This document shows positions 52,567 to 61,202 of a DNA stretch of 64,000 bases, in pieces (the first letter of the stretch is position 1; each line of letters begins with the position of its first letter). The notes beneath the pieces are model-generated. The model worked only from the letters and a program-made list of their open reading frames with translations. It made no database searches and was not told the DNA's origin. The stretch covers positions 124,001 to 188,000 of the forward strand of contig CAKREB010000001.1 of assembly GCA_934317005.1 (NCBI GenBank), given 5' to 3'. The translations under genes and the position numbers were made by a program. Source of the stretch: an uncultured Lachnospiraceae bacterium. Lineage in GTDB: Bacteria; Bacillota; Clostridia; Lachnospirales; Lachnospiraceae.

Positions 52567-53172
52567 ATGAAAGTATATTTTATCCGTCACGGAGCAACGA
52601 AAGGCAACAGGGAGCACCGATATGTAGGACGGACAGACGAAGGCTTGCTGCCTGATGTTGTGGAGTATCTGAGAAAAAAGCAGATAACACCCGTGCGCAG
52701 GGTTTATGTCAGTCCGAGAAAGCGATGCATAGAAACAGCGGAATGCCTGTACCCAAAGCAGGAAAAATGCGTTGTGGATGCGTTGGCAGAGTGTGACTTC
52801 GGGGTGTTTGAGTATCATAACTATGAAGAGTTAAATGGAAGAGAGGACTACCAGAGATTCATTGACACGATGGGAGAAAGCGGTTTTCCGGATGGGGAGG
52901 ACAAAAAGACCTTTCAAAAGCGCTGCGTCAAAGGATTTCGGGAGATTTTACAACGGGAAAAGGCACAGATATCTCTGTCAAAAGAGAGTGAGGATGAAGG
53001 AATTGCCCTTGTAGTACATGGTGGTACGATCATGTCCGTATTAGATGCATTTTCCATGCCGCATCGGGATTATTATGACTGGCAGGTGAAAAATGGAGAG
53101 GGATTTTGCACAGAGGTTTCGTGGAATGAGGAAACGGATCAGATTGTGATAAAGGTGTTGGAGAAAATATGA
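52567..53172 (+). CDS. cobC: Alpha-ribazole phosphatase-like histidine phosphatase
   Basis: The histidine phosphatase superfamily signature is YFIRHGATKGN, with the second catalytic His in VVHGGTIMSV. It removes phosphate from alpha-ribazole phosphate (or the equivalent cobalamin phosphate) late in the pathway; other phosphomutase-type substrates cannot be excluded by sequence, but the operon supports CobC. AAGAGGAGCGGT precedes the ATG at 52567; a longer frame to 52504 overlaps cbiA without support. 201 residues. Confidence 0.87.
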   Translation: MKVYFIRHGATKGNREHRYVGRTDEGLLPDVVEYLRKKQITPVRRVYVSPRKRCIETAECLYPKQEKCVVDALAECDFGVFEYHNYEELNGREDYQRFIDTMGESGFPDGEDKKTFQKRCVKGFREILQREKAQISLSKESEDEGIALVVHGGTIMSVLDAFSMPHRDYYDWQVKNGEGFCTEVSWNEETDQIVIKVLEKI

Positions 53173-53191
53173 GAGGAAGTATGAGAAAGAT

Positions 53192-54190
53192 ATGATAGAA
53201 AGAATAGCTATGGTAAGCATTGCCATGCTTTTGGATCTCTTGTTTGGTGATCCGTACTGGCTGTATCATCCGGTACGTGCAATCGGTGCCCTGATTACTT
53301 TTGTAGAAAAGATACTGCGAAGGCTGTTTCACATTTCTGATCAGCGGGAAGAAGATATATGGAAAAAAAGGTTTGCAGGAGGATGTCTTGTGCTCATCGT
53401 TCTGAGTGTGTCTGTGGCAGTGCCGATGGCTATTCTGCAGGCAGCAGACCGGATTAACAGATATGTGCGCTTTGCACTTATGTGCTTTATGTGCTATCAG
53501 ATGTTGGCTATGAAGTCGCTGCGCACAGAAAGTATGAAGGTCTTTCGGGCTTTGCAGGAAAACGATATCGAGAAGGCGCGCAGGGCGGTTTCGATGATCG
53601 TGGGAAGGGATACCGACCGATTGACCGAGGAAGGTGTGACACGGGCTGCGGTAGAAACGGTTGCAGAGAATACGTCAGATGGTGTGATTGCACCGCTTTT
53701 GTTTATGATGGTGTTTGGAGTGGCAGGAGGATTCTTTTATAAGGCGGTCAATACAATGGATTCGATGCTTGGCTATAAAAATGATACATACTGTTATTTT
53801 GGAACATGTGCGGCAAAGCTTGATGATGTGATGAATTTTATTCCGGCAAGAATTTCTGCTGTAGCTATGATTTTTGTCAGTTATCTTTTGGGATGCTTTG
53901 TAAAGGTGATCGATGGGAAAAATGCGGTGCGGATTTTTAAAAGAGACCGATATAAGCATGCAAGTCCCAATTCTGCCCAGACAGAAGCAGTCTGTGCGGG
54001 AGCACTTTCGATAGAGCTTGCAGGAGATGCTTTTTATTTCGGGAAGCTGTACCAAAAACCGACCATAGGGGATGCGCTTCGCAAGATCACATCGGATGAT
54101 ATCCGATATGCAAACCGGCTGTTGTATGGAACCGGTTTTTTGGTGTGGGGAGCCGGAGTGCTTGTTATGTCAATGATACAATTTTTATAG
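53192..54190 (+). CDS. cbiB: Adenosylcobinamide-phosphate synthase
   Basis: The 332-residue membrane enzyme attaches aminopropanol (phosphate) to cobyric acid. The patterns DLLFGDPYWLYHPVRAIG, ETVAENTSDGVIAPL and DSMLGYKNDTY are diagnostic. About five hydrophobic segments. It works with cobD (linker) and cbiP (cobyric acid). Confidence 0.95.
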   Translation: MIERIAMVSIAMLLDLLFGDPYWLYHPVRAIGALITFVEKILRRLFHISDQREEDIWKKRFAGGCLVLIVLSVSVAVPMAILQAADRINRYVRFALMCFMCYQMLAMKSLRTESMKVFRALQENDIEKARRAVSMIVGRDTDRLTEEGVTRAAVETVAENTSDGVIAPLLFMMVFGVAGGFFYKAVNTMDSMLGYKNDTYCYFGTCAAKLDDVMNFIPARISAVAMIFVSYLLGCFVKVIDGKNAVRIFKRDRYKHASPNSAQTEAVCAGALSIELAGDAFYFGKLYQKPTIGDALRKITSDDIRYANRLLYGTGFLVWGAGVLVMSMIQFL

Positions 54191-54201
54191 AAGGAGTAAT
54201 A

Positions 54202-55731
54202 ATGGCAAAATCAATCATGATACAGGGAACGATGTCAAATGCCGGAAAAAGTCTGATCGCAGCAGGCTTGTGCCGCCTGTTTGTGCAGGATGGCTATCGG
54301 GTGGCACCGTTTAAGTCACAGAATATGGCGTTAAATTCTTATATTACAAAGGAAAATCTGGAGATGGGACGTGCTCAGGTAGTCCAGGCAGAGGCGTGCA
54401 GGATAGAACCGTCTGTGCTTATGAATCCCATTCTGCTGAAGCCGACAACGGATATGGGATCGCAGGTAATTGTCAATGGTGAAGTCATGGGAAATATGCG
54501 GGCGATGGATTATTTTCGTAAAAAGAGGGCGTATATTCCTGTGATAAAAAAGGCATATGATACATTGGCAGCTATGTACGATATTGTGGTCATCGAAGGA
54601 GCCGGAAGTCCGGCAGAGATCAATCTAAAAAAGGATGACATTGTCAATATGGGAATGGCAGAGATAGCAGATGCACCGGTTCTTCTGGTAGGGGATATTG
54701 ACCGTGGCGGAGTGTTTGCACAGCTGATCGGTACCGTGATGCTTTTAGAGCCAAAAGAACAGGAAAGGATCAAAGGACTGATCATCAATAAATTCCGCGG
54801 GGACAAAAAGATTCTGGAGCCGGGACTGGATATGATCGAAGAGCGCTGTGGGAAAAAGGTACTTGGCGTAGTTCCCTATACGGAAGTAGATATCGAAGAA
54901 GAGGACTCTCTTGCGGAAAGCCTTTCATATAAGCAGAAGGGAGCAGGGATTGATCTTGCGGTGATCCGTCTGCCACGTATATCAAATTTTACGGATATGC
55001 AGGCATTTGCACTGGAACCGGATGTTACGGTGCGGTATGTCGATAAGGTGTCAGAGCTTGGCAGACCGGATGCCATCCTGCTTCCGGGAACGAAAAATAC
55101 GATGAAGGACATGCGCTGGCTTCGGGAGAGTGGGTTAGAAGCTGCTATCGTTCGATGTGCAGAGCAGGGGAGTATTGTTTTTGGAATCTGTGGCGGTTAT
55201 CAGATGCTGGGAAAAAAGATTACCGATGCCTGTGGTGTGGAAGATTACGGTACGATACGGGGAATCGGACTGCTTCCAATGGAAACCTGCTTTGAAGAGG
55301 AAAAGACGAGGACACGCGTAGAAGGAAAAACGAATCTTTTGACGGGAGTCTTTGCATTACTGTCCCAAAAGAAGGTCAGTGGATATGAGATACACATGGG
55401 AAGCTCTAAGACAGAAAGCGCAGGTGTGATTTTGCAGAAGGTGTCAGACATTTTTAAATCGGGATTGACGGAAGCAGACACTGACATGGAAAAGCCGGAC
55501 GGCTGCTATTCCGGCAATGTGATGGGGACATATCTGCATGGGATTTTTGACGGGCAGGAGTTTAGAAGTGCATTTACAAGGCTGCTTTGTCAGAGAAAGG
55601 GAATTGACTATTGTGCCGGTCATACGATCAGCTATCAGGAGTATAAGGAAGAACAGTTTGATAAGCTTGCGCAGGTTTTGCGGGAAAATCTGGATATGGA
55701 TGCCATCTATCAGGCAATGGGGCTGAGGTGA
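54202..55731 (+). CDS. cbiP: Cobyric acid synthase
   Basis: This amidotransferase adds amides at positions b, d, e and g. The N-terminus has GTMSNAGKSLIAAGLCR, the middle VVIEGAGSPAEINL and GDIDRGGVFAQLIGT, and the amidotransferase Cys is in GICGGYQMLG with a later GTYLHGIFDG. The ATG at 54202 (509 residues) follows GAAGGAG directly; the longer frame to 54145 overlaps cbiB and is not supported. Confidence 0.95.
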   Translation: MAKSIMIQGTMSNAGKSLIAAGLCRLFVQDGYRVAPFKSQNMALNSYITKENLEMGRAQVVQAEACRIEPSVLMNPILLKPTTDMGSQVIVNGEVMGNMRAMDYFRKKRAYIPVIKKAYDTLAAMYDIVVIEGAGSPAEINLKKDDIVNMGMAEIADAPVLLVGDIDRGGVFAQLIGTVMLLEPKEQERIKGLIINKFRGDKKILEPGLDMIEERCGKKVLGVVPYTEVDIEEEDSLAESLSYKQKGAGIDLAVIRLPRISNFTDMQAFALEPDVTVRYVDKVSELGRPDAILLPGTKNTMKDMRWLRESGLEAAIVRCAEQGSIVFGICGGYQMLGKKITDACGVEDYGTIRGIGLLPMETCFEEEKTRTRVEGKTNLLTGVFALLSQKKVSGYEIHMGSSKTESAGVILQKVSDIFKSGLTEADTDMEKPDGCYSGNVMGTYLHGIFDGQEFRSAFTRLLCQRKGIDYCAGHTISYQEYKEEQFDKLAQVLRENLDMDAIYQAMGLR

Positions 55732-55803
55732 CAGGATAAGAAAGTAGCCGTGTGCTGTGTGAAATGGCAATGGAAAATGTTTACAGGAAAGGGATGAGCT
55801 GAT

Positions 55804-56472
55804 ATGGGAGAATATGAAAAAGAAATGCATATTAAGTTAGAAAAGGTTCTGCCGGCAGAAATAGAAAAGCGTAGCTTTGAGATTATCACGGAGGAGCTTG
55901 GCGATACGTTTTTAGATCCAATACAGGCACCGGTAATAAAAAGAGTGATACATACTACAGCGGATTTTGAATATGTACATACTTTGTGCTTTTCAAAGGA
56001 TGCAGTGGAAAAGCTGCAGAAGGCAATCCGTGAGGGAGCGTGTATTGTCACTGACACGCAGATGGCACGTTCCGGTATCAATAAGCGCCGGCTGGCGCAA
56101 TATGGCGGAGAAGCTTATTGCTTTATGAGCGATGAAGATGTAGCGGCTACGGCGGGAAAAAATCATACAACGCGCGCAGTGGCAAGCATGGATAAGGCGG
56201 CTGCCTTGGGAAAGGATGTTATCTTTGCCGTAGGCAACGCACCGACAGCGTTAGTTCGTCTGTACGAACTGATGGCTGAGGGGAAGATTCATCCAAAAGG
56301 AATTATCGGAGTTCCGGTTGGCTTTGTAAATGTCGTGGAGGCGAAGGAGTTGATCTTGCAGACGGATTGTCCGCACATTGTTGCGCGGGGAAGAAAGGGC
56401 GGAAGCAATGTAGCTGCTGCAATCTGCAATGCACTATTGTATTCGATGGAGGGAAAAGATGCAGACCACTGA
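55804..56472 (+). CDS. cbiC: Cobalt-precorrin-8 methylmutase
   Basis: The enzyme moves a methyl group from C11 to C12 to give cobyrinic acid. It has SFEIITEELG, the His in RVIHTTADFEY, TDTQMARSGINKR and VGNAPTALVRL. Length 222 residues. GGGATGAGCTGAT lies before the ATG. The next gene overlaps its 3' end by 14 bp. Confidence 0.95.
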   Translation: MGEYEKEMHIKLEKVLPAEIEKRSFEIITEELGDTFLDPIQAPVIKRVIHTTADFEYVHTLCFSKDAVEKLQKAIREGACIVTDTQMARSGINKRRLAQYGGEAYCFMSDEDVAATAGKNHTTRAVASMDKAAALGKDVIFAVGNAPTALVRLYELMAEGKIHPKGIIGVPVGFVNVVEAKELILQTDCPHIVARGRKGGSNVAAAICNALLYSMEGKDADH

Positions 56473-57151
56473 ACTAAGCGTACATTTGAAAAAAGATGAT
56501 ATAGAACAGCTGATCATGCGGTATCATTTTCGTACAGATGATATTGTGCTGCTACAGTCGCTGAGTCAGGCGATGCAGCCGCTTTTGCGTGTGAAAGCAT
56601 ATTATGTGTGGCAAAAACAGGACAGCAGTATCGCATATGAAGATTATGCGATTGTATTTCTTACACTAGGAGAGGGAATCGACAGACTGCAGGAGCTGTA
56701 TATAGATCAGAAGTGTCTTTCAGAGGCCTATATGATAGACTGTATCGCACTGGAATATCTGACAAAGGCATATGAAGAGTTTGTCAGATACATTCAGAAG
56801 GAAACAGGAAAATGGGCAGTTAAGATAGATTTTCTGGGGGACACCTATCCGGTTACCATGCTTCCGAAGCTGATACAGAAGTTTGATGATATGGACATTG
56901 GCTACAATGAAAAGTATGTTCTGACTCCATCCAAAAGTGTTGCTTTTCTGCTTCCGATGTCAAAGGCGAGAACGAAGAATCCATGTCACATTTGCGACAA
57001 CTGCAGCAACGCAGAGTGTCTTTTCCGTAAGGATAGCAGAGGCAGAAAGGAAGAGAAGGGAAGAGAGGAAGGTCAGCCGGTGATGCCAAACACATATGGA
57101 TATCAGCGGATTTTCGGGCAAAGCGCACGAAAAAGCCGGAAAGATCAATAG
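56459..57151 (+). CDS. MetH activation-domain-like protein
   Basis: The 230-residue protein resembles the reactivation domain of B12-dependent methionine synthase (VFLTLGEGIDRLQELY, EAYMIDCIALEYLTKAYEE). It lacks the other MetH domains and has an added Cys-rich motif CHICDNCSNAECLFR, fit to bind a metal or Fe-S cluster, plus a charged tail. The ATG at 56459 follows GGAGGG inside the end of cbiC. Its place in the synthesis operon, just before the adenosyltransferase, suggests a role in handling or reducing the corrinoid cobalt. That is inference; a detached methionine-synthase-related protein is the alternative. Confidence 0.75.
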   Translation: MQTTELSVHLKKDDIEQLIMRYHFRTDDIVLLQSLSQAMQPLLRVKAYYVWQKQDSSIAYEDYAIVFLTLGEGIDRLQELYIDQKCLSEAYMIDCIALEYLTKAYEEFVRYIQKETGKWAVKIDFLGDTYPVTMLPKLIQKFDDMDIGYNEKYVLTPSKSVAFLLPMSKARTKNPCHICDNCSNAECLFRKDSRGRKEEKGREEGQPVMPNTYGYQRIFGQSARKSRKDQ

Positions 57152-57216
57152 ACCTCCTGCCGGTTGTAAAGGGAAGTAACCATAAAATGTTGTAATAGAA
57201 AGGAATATAGACTTGT

Positions 57217-57741
57217 ATGAGAGGACTAATGCATATATATTGTGGCGATGGCAAAGGAAAGACAACGGCGGCAGTCGGTCTGGCAGTCAGGGCTTCCGGC
57301 ACCGGGAAAAAGGTGTTGTTTGTTCAGTTCATGAAAGGTGGAAAGACCGGAGAACTACAGACTTTTCAAAAGCTTTCAGATATTACCGTGCTTCGCAGTG
57401 ATAAAAAGTTTCCCTTTTATCATCAGATGACAGATGAGCAGAAAAAGGAACAGACAGCCATTCACAATGTCATCTTAGAAAAAGCAGCGCAGGCATTGGA
57501 AAAAGGGGAGTTTGAAATATTGATCTTAGATGAAGTGACATATCCGTATCAGTGGGAGATGCTAGACAGACAAAAGTTAATAGAGCTATTGGATCATGCA
57601 AAGGGGCATGCGGAGGTAATCTGCACAGGACGTAACCCGGCGCAGGAGTTACTTAGCAGGGCAGATTACATCACGGAAATGAAGTGCATGCGCCATCCTT
57701 ATGAAAAGGGGATTGCAGCAAGAGAAGGGATAGAGTATTAG
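57217..57741 (+). CDS. cobA: Corrinoid adenosyltransferase
   Basis: A CobA/BtuR-type ATP:cob(I)alamin adenosyltransferase (174 residues), identified by the P-loop YCGDGKGKTTAAVGLAVRA, FVQFMKGG, and LILDEVTYPYQW. It attaches the upper adenosyl ligand. AAAGGAA lies about 10 bases before the ATG. It is the last gene of the operon and converges with a small gene on the minus strand 5 bp away. Confidence 0.95.
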   Translation: MRGLMHIYCGDGKGKTTAAVGLAVRASGTGKKVLFVQFMKGGKTGELQTFQKLSDITVLRSDKKFPFYHQMTDEQKKEQTAIHNVILEKAAQALEKGEFEILILDEVTYPYQWEMLDRQKLIELLDHAKGHAEVICTGRNPAQELLSRADYITEMKCMRHPYEKGIAAREGIEY

Positions 57742-57746
57742 GGAAA

Positions 57747-57941
57747 CTATTTTTTTCGGATATGGACTTCCGGAATAGCCACGCTGTCATATGTGACAGT
57801 TGGCTGCTCCTCTGTGTCGGAAGTATCTTTTGGCTGGGTTTCATCGTGTGTGTGGACTTCCGGGATGGCAAGGTTGTCGTAAGTCAGATCATATTCATGC
57901 TTTTCTTCTTTTTCTTCTTTTTTTCTTTTTTTCCAAAACAT
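57747..57941 (-). CDS. 64-residue acidic/basic protein with a duplicated motif
   Basis: AAAGGAG lies 8 bases before the ATG and the gene begins 13 bp after the gltS stop, so it is the third gene of the TAXI-gltS operon. After a Lys/Glu-rich head (FWKKRKKEEKEEK), two near-copies occur: YDLTYDNLAIPEVHTHD and VTYDSVAIPEVHIRKK, sharing TYD-x-x-AIPEVH. There is no signal peptide or membrane segment. No family recognised. It may be a regulatory or binding peptide for the transporter. Confidence 0.65.
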   Translation of the reverse strand: MFWKKRKKEEKEEKHEYDLTYDNLAIPEVHTHDETQPKDTSDTEEQPTVTYDSVAIPEVHIRKK

Positions 57942-57954
57942 AGTTGAAACTCCT

Positions 57955-59142
57955 TTACAAAATATTAATAAAGAATGTGATCGTTAAACTGTTGATAAAA
58001 TCTGCAAATAAGCTTCCAATCAAAGGGATGATCAGATATGCTTTGACGGAAGGAACATATTTGTCACAAAGTACCTGCATATTTGCCATAGCATTTGGCG
58101 TGGCTCCCATACCGAAACCACAGGTTCCGGCTGCGAGAATAGCTGCATCGTAATCTCTTCCCATGACACGGAATATGACAAAATTTGTAAAAAAGCAGAT
58201 CAGAATAACCTGCACAGCTAAAAGGATGATCAAAGGGAGAGCCAGTGATGCAAGCTGCCATAGCTTTAATGTGATCATTGCCATTCCTAAAAAGAGGGAA
58301 AGGCAGATACCACCCAGATCATTGATCTCACCCATATGGATCTTAAACTTGCCGGAGTATTCACCGATATTTCGGAAAAGTGCAGCAGCGATCATAGCAC
58401 CGATATAAATCGGGAATGTCATACCGGTCTGTGTCAGAAGCCATGAAAAGATCGTTCCAAGACCGATTGCAAGGATTAACTGAAATACGGCAGCGGCATA
58501 CATGTTCGTATGGCGTTCATGCTTCTTTTCTTCTTCGACTAAAAGGCTGTCATCCTCTGTCACAACCGTAGACATCAGATTCTTTTTCTCAATCAGTCTT
58601 TTGCCGATCGGGCCGCCGACCAGACTACCTGCAATCAGACCGAAGGTTGCGGCTGCGGTACAGATTGTTGTGGCACCATGAATGTTAAAGTCTTCCAGTA
58701 CCGGACCGAAGGCACCGGCTGTTCCGTGTCCGCCGACCATGGGGATAGAGCCGGTACACATACCGATCAGTGGGTTTAATCCTAGTACCTTTGACATGCC
58801 CACAGCCAGAAGATTTTGGGAAATGATCAGAGTCAGCACCAGTCCTAAAAAGATAGCGAGGGATTTTCCACCGCTTTTTAACACTTTAAGATTTGCCTGA
58901 AATCCTACAGATGTAAAGAAAAATACCATACAGACTTCTTTTAATATATCATCAAAGGAGAACTCTGCAATTCCGGTTGCATAACAGATACAGGTAAAGA
59001 TTGCAAAAAGCAAACCACCGACAACCGGTGCCGGAATACAAAATTTCTCCAAAAAATTAATTTTACGTCGCAAAAAACTTCCAAGCATCAGAACCAGAAC
59101 AGAAACTGCCAGAGTCTGATACATATCTAATTGAATTTTCAT
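57955..59142 (-). CDS. gltS: GltS-type sodium/glutamate symporter
   Basis: The 395-residue membrane protein has about ten helices in two inverted halves. Typical patterns are the re-entrant GSIPMVGGHGTAGAFGP in the first half and AAGTCGFGMGATPNAMANMQ in the second, both family hallmarks. The classical substrate is glutamate with sodium. Here it directly follows a TAXI binding protein gene, so the substrate and mechanism may differ from the classical symporter. The gap to that gene is 19 bp. Confidence 0.92.
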   Translation of the reverse strand: MKIQLDMYQTLAVSVLVLMLGSFLRRKINFLEKFCIPAPVVGGLLFAIFTCICYATGIAEFSFDDILKEVCMVFFFTSVGFQANLKVLKSGGKSLAIFLGLVLTLIISQNLLAVGMSKVLGLNPLIGMCTGSIPMVGGHGTAGAFGPVLEDFNIHGATTICTAAATFGLIAGSLVGGPIGKRLIEKKNLMSTVVTEDDSLLVEEEKKHERHTNMYAAAVFQLILAIGLGTIFSWLLTQTGMTFPIYIGAMIAAALFRNIGEYSGKFKIHMGEINDLGGICLSLFLGMAMITLKLWQLASLALPLIILLAVQVILICFFTNFVIFRVMGRDYDAAILAAGTCGFGMGATPNAMANMQVLCDKYVPSVKAYLIIPLIGSLFADFINSLTITFFINIL

Positions 59143-59161
59143 AATTGTCCTTTCTTGTACG

Positions 59162-60115
59162 TTATTCTGAAGTGACTTTCACATTGTGCCTGCTATAGTA
59201 GGCAGCAGCACCGGGATGAAAAGGAATTGTGATTCCCTTGACAGCCTGCCTGACATCAAGCGAAACATTTAGAGAATTGCTAAGCTGGATATCCTGCGCG
59301 TGTTCAAAGAGCATAGCTGTTAGCTTTTGCACCTTTTCTTTGGAAAGTCTGTCGTTAGCTAAAAGGACGGACTGTACACAAAGTGTATTTACGTCTTCGG
59401 TCTGTCCCTGATAGGTACCGGCCGGAATCGTGTATTCAGAATAAAATGGATACGCTGTGATCATTTTATTGCGATACTTGTCATCCATGCTTAGAAGGCG
59501 TATGTCATTTTCTTTGGACAGTTCTTCGATTACAGTGGTTTTGACACCGGCGGTACAGAACATGGCATCAATTTTGCCGGCAACAAGTTCTTTGGCGGCA
59601 TCGGTATAATCTAAGTTTACGGTGTTTATAAGCTTTGCGTTTAGTCCACTGATTTCAAGCATCTGGGTAGCGTTGCGCTCAGTACCGGATTCTTCCTCAC
59701 CGATGCTGACGGTCTTTCCCTGTAAGTCGTCCAGTGTCTGAATATCGGATTCATTCCGCACGACAATCTGACAAGCCTCCGGATAGAGGTTGGCGATAGC
59801 TTTGTAGCCGGTCAGCTTGTTGTCTTTAAAAAGTCCCGTTCCGCTGTAAGCGTCTGTTATCATATCGGACTGCGCAATGCCAAGATCGATATAATTGTCG
59901 GATAAAAGACGAAGATTGGCAGCGGAACCGGCGGTACTTTTGACTTCGAATGTATCGTCAGAATCCTGTTCTGCAAGTCCCGCAAAGGTATTGGCAAAAG
60001 AATAGTACATGCCTCCAATGCCTGCAGCACCAAAACGGATTGTTTCAGACTGTATACCACAGCCGGCCAGCAAAAGAATGGACAGGCTGATAAGAATATA
60101 TAATTTTTTCTTCAA
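59162..60115 (-). CDS. TAXI-family substrate-binding lipoprotein
   Basis: A lipoprotein signal (lipobox LLAGC, Cys19) is followed by the TAXI-type TRAP binding fold: IRFGAAGIGGMYYSFANTFA at the start of the mature chain, VKSTAGSAANLRLLSDN, and GIAQSDMITDAYSG. TAXI proteins bind carboxylates, glutamate in known cases. The usual TRAP membrane subunits are absent; gltS follows instead. GAAAGGAG lies before the ATG. Confidence 0.9.
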   Translation of the reverse strand: MKKKLYILISLSILLLAGCGIQSETIRFGAAGIGGMYYSFANTFAGLAEQDSDDTFEVKSTAGSAANLRLLSDNYIDLGIAQSDMITDAYSGTGLFKDNKLTGYKAIANLYPEACQIVVRNESDIQTLDDLQGKTVSIGEEESGTERNATQMLEISGLNAKLINTVNLDYTDAAKELVAGKIDAMFCTAGVKTTVIEELSKENDIRLLSMDDKYRNKMITAYPFYSEYTIPAGTYQGQTEDVNTLCVQSVLLANDRLSKEKVQKLTAMLFEHAQDIQLSNSLNVSLDVRQAVKGITIPFHPGAAAYYSRHNVKVTSE

Positions 60116-60350
60116 AATATTGCTCCTTTCAAAGAGATTTTTAAGGCAATAAATGCGAAAATCGGATTTACAGCCAAAGGGTATTTTACAATAATTTTAA
60201 GAAAAATAAAAGTAGTCATTGCTACATATGTGGTTATAACAACGTACAGAAAATAGGGCGTATATTAGAATAAGCTTATCAACGATACAAGAAAATATGC
60301 AAATAAGCACGTAGATATGGTGATATCGGATGTGCGGAAATGAGGATAAC
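60116..60350. other. Divergent intergenic region
   Basis: This AT-rich 235-bp gap separates the TAXI gene and the ferredoxin-like gene. I see no riboswitch or convincing promoter in it, though promoters for both genes must lie there. Confidence 0.4.
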
Positions 60351-61055
60351 ATGATTCGTAAGATTATTCATATTGATGAAGAAAAATGTAATGGATGTGG
60401 TGCTTGTGCAGCGGCATGTCATGAGGGTGCGATTGACATGGTCAATGGAAAAGCACATTTGATGAGAGAGGATTATTGTGATGGATTGGGGGATTGCCTG
60501 CCGGCCTGTCCGGTAGATGCGATTTCTTTTGAAGAAAGAGAAGCACTTGCCTATGATGAAGCGGCAGTGTTAAAGGCGAAGGAGCAGAAGGAAAAAGAAA
60601 CGGCAAAGCCTGCTTTTACTTGTCCGGGGATGCGTTCTAAGAAAATCGTGCATGAAAGTAGAGAAGTGGCAGCAGACAACACGGTTATTACAAGTAAGCT
60701 TTCACAATGGCCGGTTCAGATTAAACTGGTTCCAACAAAGGCACCATATTTTGATGGAGCAAATCTGCTTATTGCAGCTGATTGTACAGCATATGCTTAC
60801 GGCAATTTTCATAATGAGTTTATCCGTAACCGTATCACTTTGATCGGATGTCCAAAGTTAGACGACATAGATTATAGCGAGAAGCTGACAGCCATTATTG
60901 CCGACAATGATATAAAGAGTGTTACGGTTGTGCGCATGGAAGTTCCGTGCTGTGGCGGCTTGGAGCATGCGGCAAAGACAGCACTGCAGGCAAGTGGCAA
61001 ATTCATTCCATGGCAGGTGGTTACAATCTCAACAGACGGAAGAATACTGGAATAG
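60351..61055 (+). CDS. Two-cluster ferredoxin-type protein
   Basis: Residues about 5-60 hold two [4Fe-4S] motifs, CNGCGACAAACHEGAID and CDGLGDCLPACPVDAIS (the second with the longer first spacing usual in this group). The rest (about 100-234) is a separate domain with LIAADCTAYAYGNFH, LIGCPKLDD and EVPCCGGLEHA, where further cysteines suggest another cluster or metal site. Such proteins are common in Clostridia and likely carry electrons. ATG 60351 follows GAGG; a start at 60330 is less likely. Partner unknown. Confidence 0.85.
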   Translation: MIRKIIHIDEEKCNGCGACAAACHEGAIDMVNGKAHLMREDYCDGLGDCLPACPVDAISFEEREALAYDEAAVLKAKEQKEKETAKPAFTCPGMRSKKIVHESREVAADNTVITSKLSQWPVQIKLVPTKAPYFDGANLLIAADCTAYAYGNFHNEFIRNRITLIGCPKLDDIDYSEKLTAIIADNDIKSVTVVRMEVPCCGGLEHAAKTALQASGKFIPWQVVTISTDGRILE

Positions 61056-61082
61056 GAAACTACGCAAAGTGTGGTGGTAGAA

Positions 61083-61107
61083 AGAGAGAATGCGCTGGCA
61101 TTCTCTA
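61083..61107 (+). repeat. Hairpin related to the terminator at 61173
   Basis: GAGAGAATGC-GCTG-GCATTCTC recurs 90 bp later in family B copy 3. This copy lacks a T tract. Confidence 0.6.
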
Positions 61108-61145
61108 TATATGGATTAGAAAAAAGCAACAAAAATAGTGGGCAT

Positions 61146-61202
61146 CAACAAGAATCGCAAAGCGATTCTTGCAGAGAGAATGCGCTGGCATTCTCTCTTT
61201 TT
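61146..61202 (+). repeat. Dispersed repeat family B, copy 3 (double hairpin terminator)
   Basis: CAAGAATCGC/GCGATTCTTG hairpin followed by GAGAGAATGC/GCATTCTCTC and a T tract. The first hairpin matches the CAACAAGAAT module at 14174 and 22796; the second stem differs but keeps the GCGCTGGC centre. It overlaps the last two bases of the HD-GYP gene. Confidence 0.75.
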
